Shown here: piece by piece, positions 4,720 to 5,095 of the stretch
How positions within the stretch are numbered: position 1 is the first letter of the stretch
Layout of the letters: the number at the start of each line of letters is the position of its first letter
Source: Fidelibacterota bacterium
Lineage (GTDB): Bacteria; Bipolaricaulota; Bipolaricaulia; UBA7950; UBA9294
Direction of reading: 5' to 3'
DNA: 5,095 bases
Assembly: GCA_024278395.1 (NCBI GenBank)
Contig: JAJRTG010000120.1
Span: 1-5,095 of the forward strand
Program-made: the position numbers and the translations under genes
Notes under the pieces: model-generated
Databases searched by the model: none
Seen by the model: only the letters and a program-made list of their open reading frames with translations
What the model was told of the DNA's origin: nothing

Positions 4720-5095
4720 AACGTTTCGGCCTGCGAACGCTGGTCGTACTGTCCGGTGTGGTATTGCTCTTCTCTCTCATTGCGGGAGCGTACACCGTAG
4801 CGCAGCTGGAGGACATTGCTTCCAACGAACTGATCCCGGAGATCAGTACGGCGGCGGGGATGGCTCTCGCCGATTCCTACGCCCAGAGCAAGACGGTAGC
4901 TGAACTGGAGGACCTGGCGGCGAACGGACGCACGATCGGGCTGCGCACTGCGGCGAGCAAGGCGCTCGAGATCCTGTATCGGGACAAGACCGAAGACGAG
5001 CTCATGGCGATCGCCGGTGGCGACCAACCGGAGATGATCCGAGCCGCGGCGGTGAACCCGCTTGTCACCTACCTGGTTGCCAAGAAGGCGGATGA
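4716..5095 (+). CDS. Secreted HEAT-like helical repeat protein (C-terminus beyond window)
   Basis: 126 complete codons are visible and the frame is still open at the right edge. Residues 1-25 form a signal peptide: basic MKRFGLR, then a hydrophobic core to about 22, with likely signal peptidase I cleavage after AGA (23-25) or a few residues later (TVA, 27-29). The mature part is built of repeats of about 33 residues. TVAQLEDIASN (27-37), TVAELEDLAAN (60-70) and TEDELMAIAGG (92-102) each start a helix, and each is followed by a second alanine-rich helix (EISTAAGMALADSY, GLRTAASKALEIL, MIRAAAVNPLVTYL). This two-helix unit suggests an alpha-solenoid of HEAT or armadillo type working outside the cytoplasm, probably as a binding scaffold. 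No catalytic motif is visible. It has its own promoter and a strong Shine-Dalgarno. Co-location with the anchored pseudo-peptidase hints at a shared envelope role, which is inference only. Confidence 0.8.
   Translation, partial: MKRFGLRTLVVLSGVVLLFSLIAGAYTVAQLEDIASNELIPEISTAAGMALADSYAQSKTVAELEDLAANGRTIGLRTAASKALEILYRDKTEDELMAIAGGDQPEMIRAAAVNPLVTYLVAKKAD

Overview
The window is a compact, GC-rich (by eye roughly 60% or more) bacterial chromosomal segment built around one divergent promoter region at about 2693-2806. The minus-strand operon has clear bacterial Shine-Dalgarno sequences, and its promoter is a consensus sigma-70 type. The leftmost gene is bacterial FtsY. SpoVS is found in Firmicutes but also in non-sporulating lineages such as Thermotogota and Deinococcus-Thermus, so its presence does not prove sporulation. 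The overall style (GC-rich, thermophile-like FtsY with no acidic domain, SpoVS, anchored and secreted solenoid-type proteins) would fit a deep-branching uncultured lineage such as Bipolaricaulota/Acetothermia. That assignment is a low-confidence guess.

Leftward from the divergent region runs an operon: spoVS (2686-2426), argS (2407-779) and ftsY (779 to beyond the left edge). One strong promoter (TTGACA-N17-TATACT) lies in front of it. The genes are packed with an 18-nt gap and then a 1-nt TGATG stop/start overlap. argS is interrupted by an in-frame TGA just after its KMSKS-type loop. The reading frame resumes immediately, and family similarity continues to the normal ArgS C-terminus. The lesion therefore looks like a single GGA-to-TGA change or a sequence error, not decay.

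Rightward lies a 594-residue membrane-anchored protein (2807-4591). I read it as two tandem copies of a peptidase-MA-like (gluzincin) domain that have both lost the HExxH zinc motif, joined by a TPR-like helical linker. Its ATG lies only 9 nt after a perfect TATAAT and has no Shine-Dalgarno, so the mRNA may be leaderless. A second consensus-like promoter (TTGACA-N18-TATGAT) overlaps its stop codon. That promoter drives a secreted protein with about 33-residue HEAT-like repeats (4716 to beyond the right edge), preceded by a possible 20-codon leader ORF that overlaps its start codon.

No tRNA, rRNA, CRISPR array, insertion sequence or convincing Rho-independent terminator was seen. No stretch above 300 bases lacks a gene. 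The most notable items are the argS in-frame stop, the tandem inactive peptidase-like protein with its leaderless start, and the symmetric repeats in the divergent promoter region.
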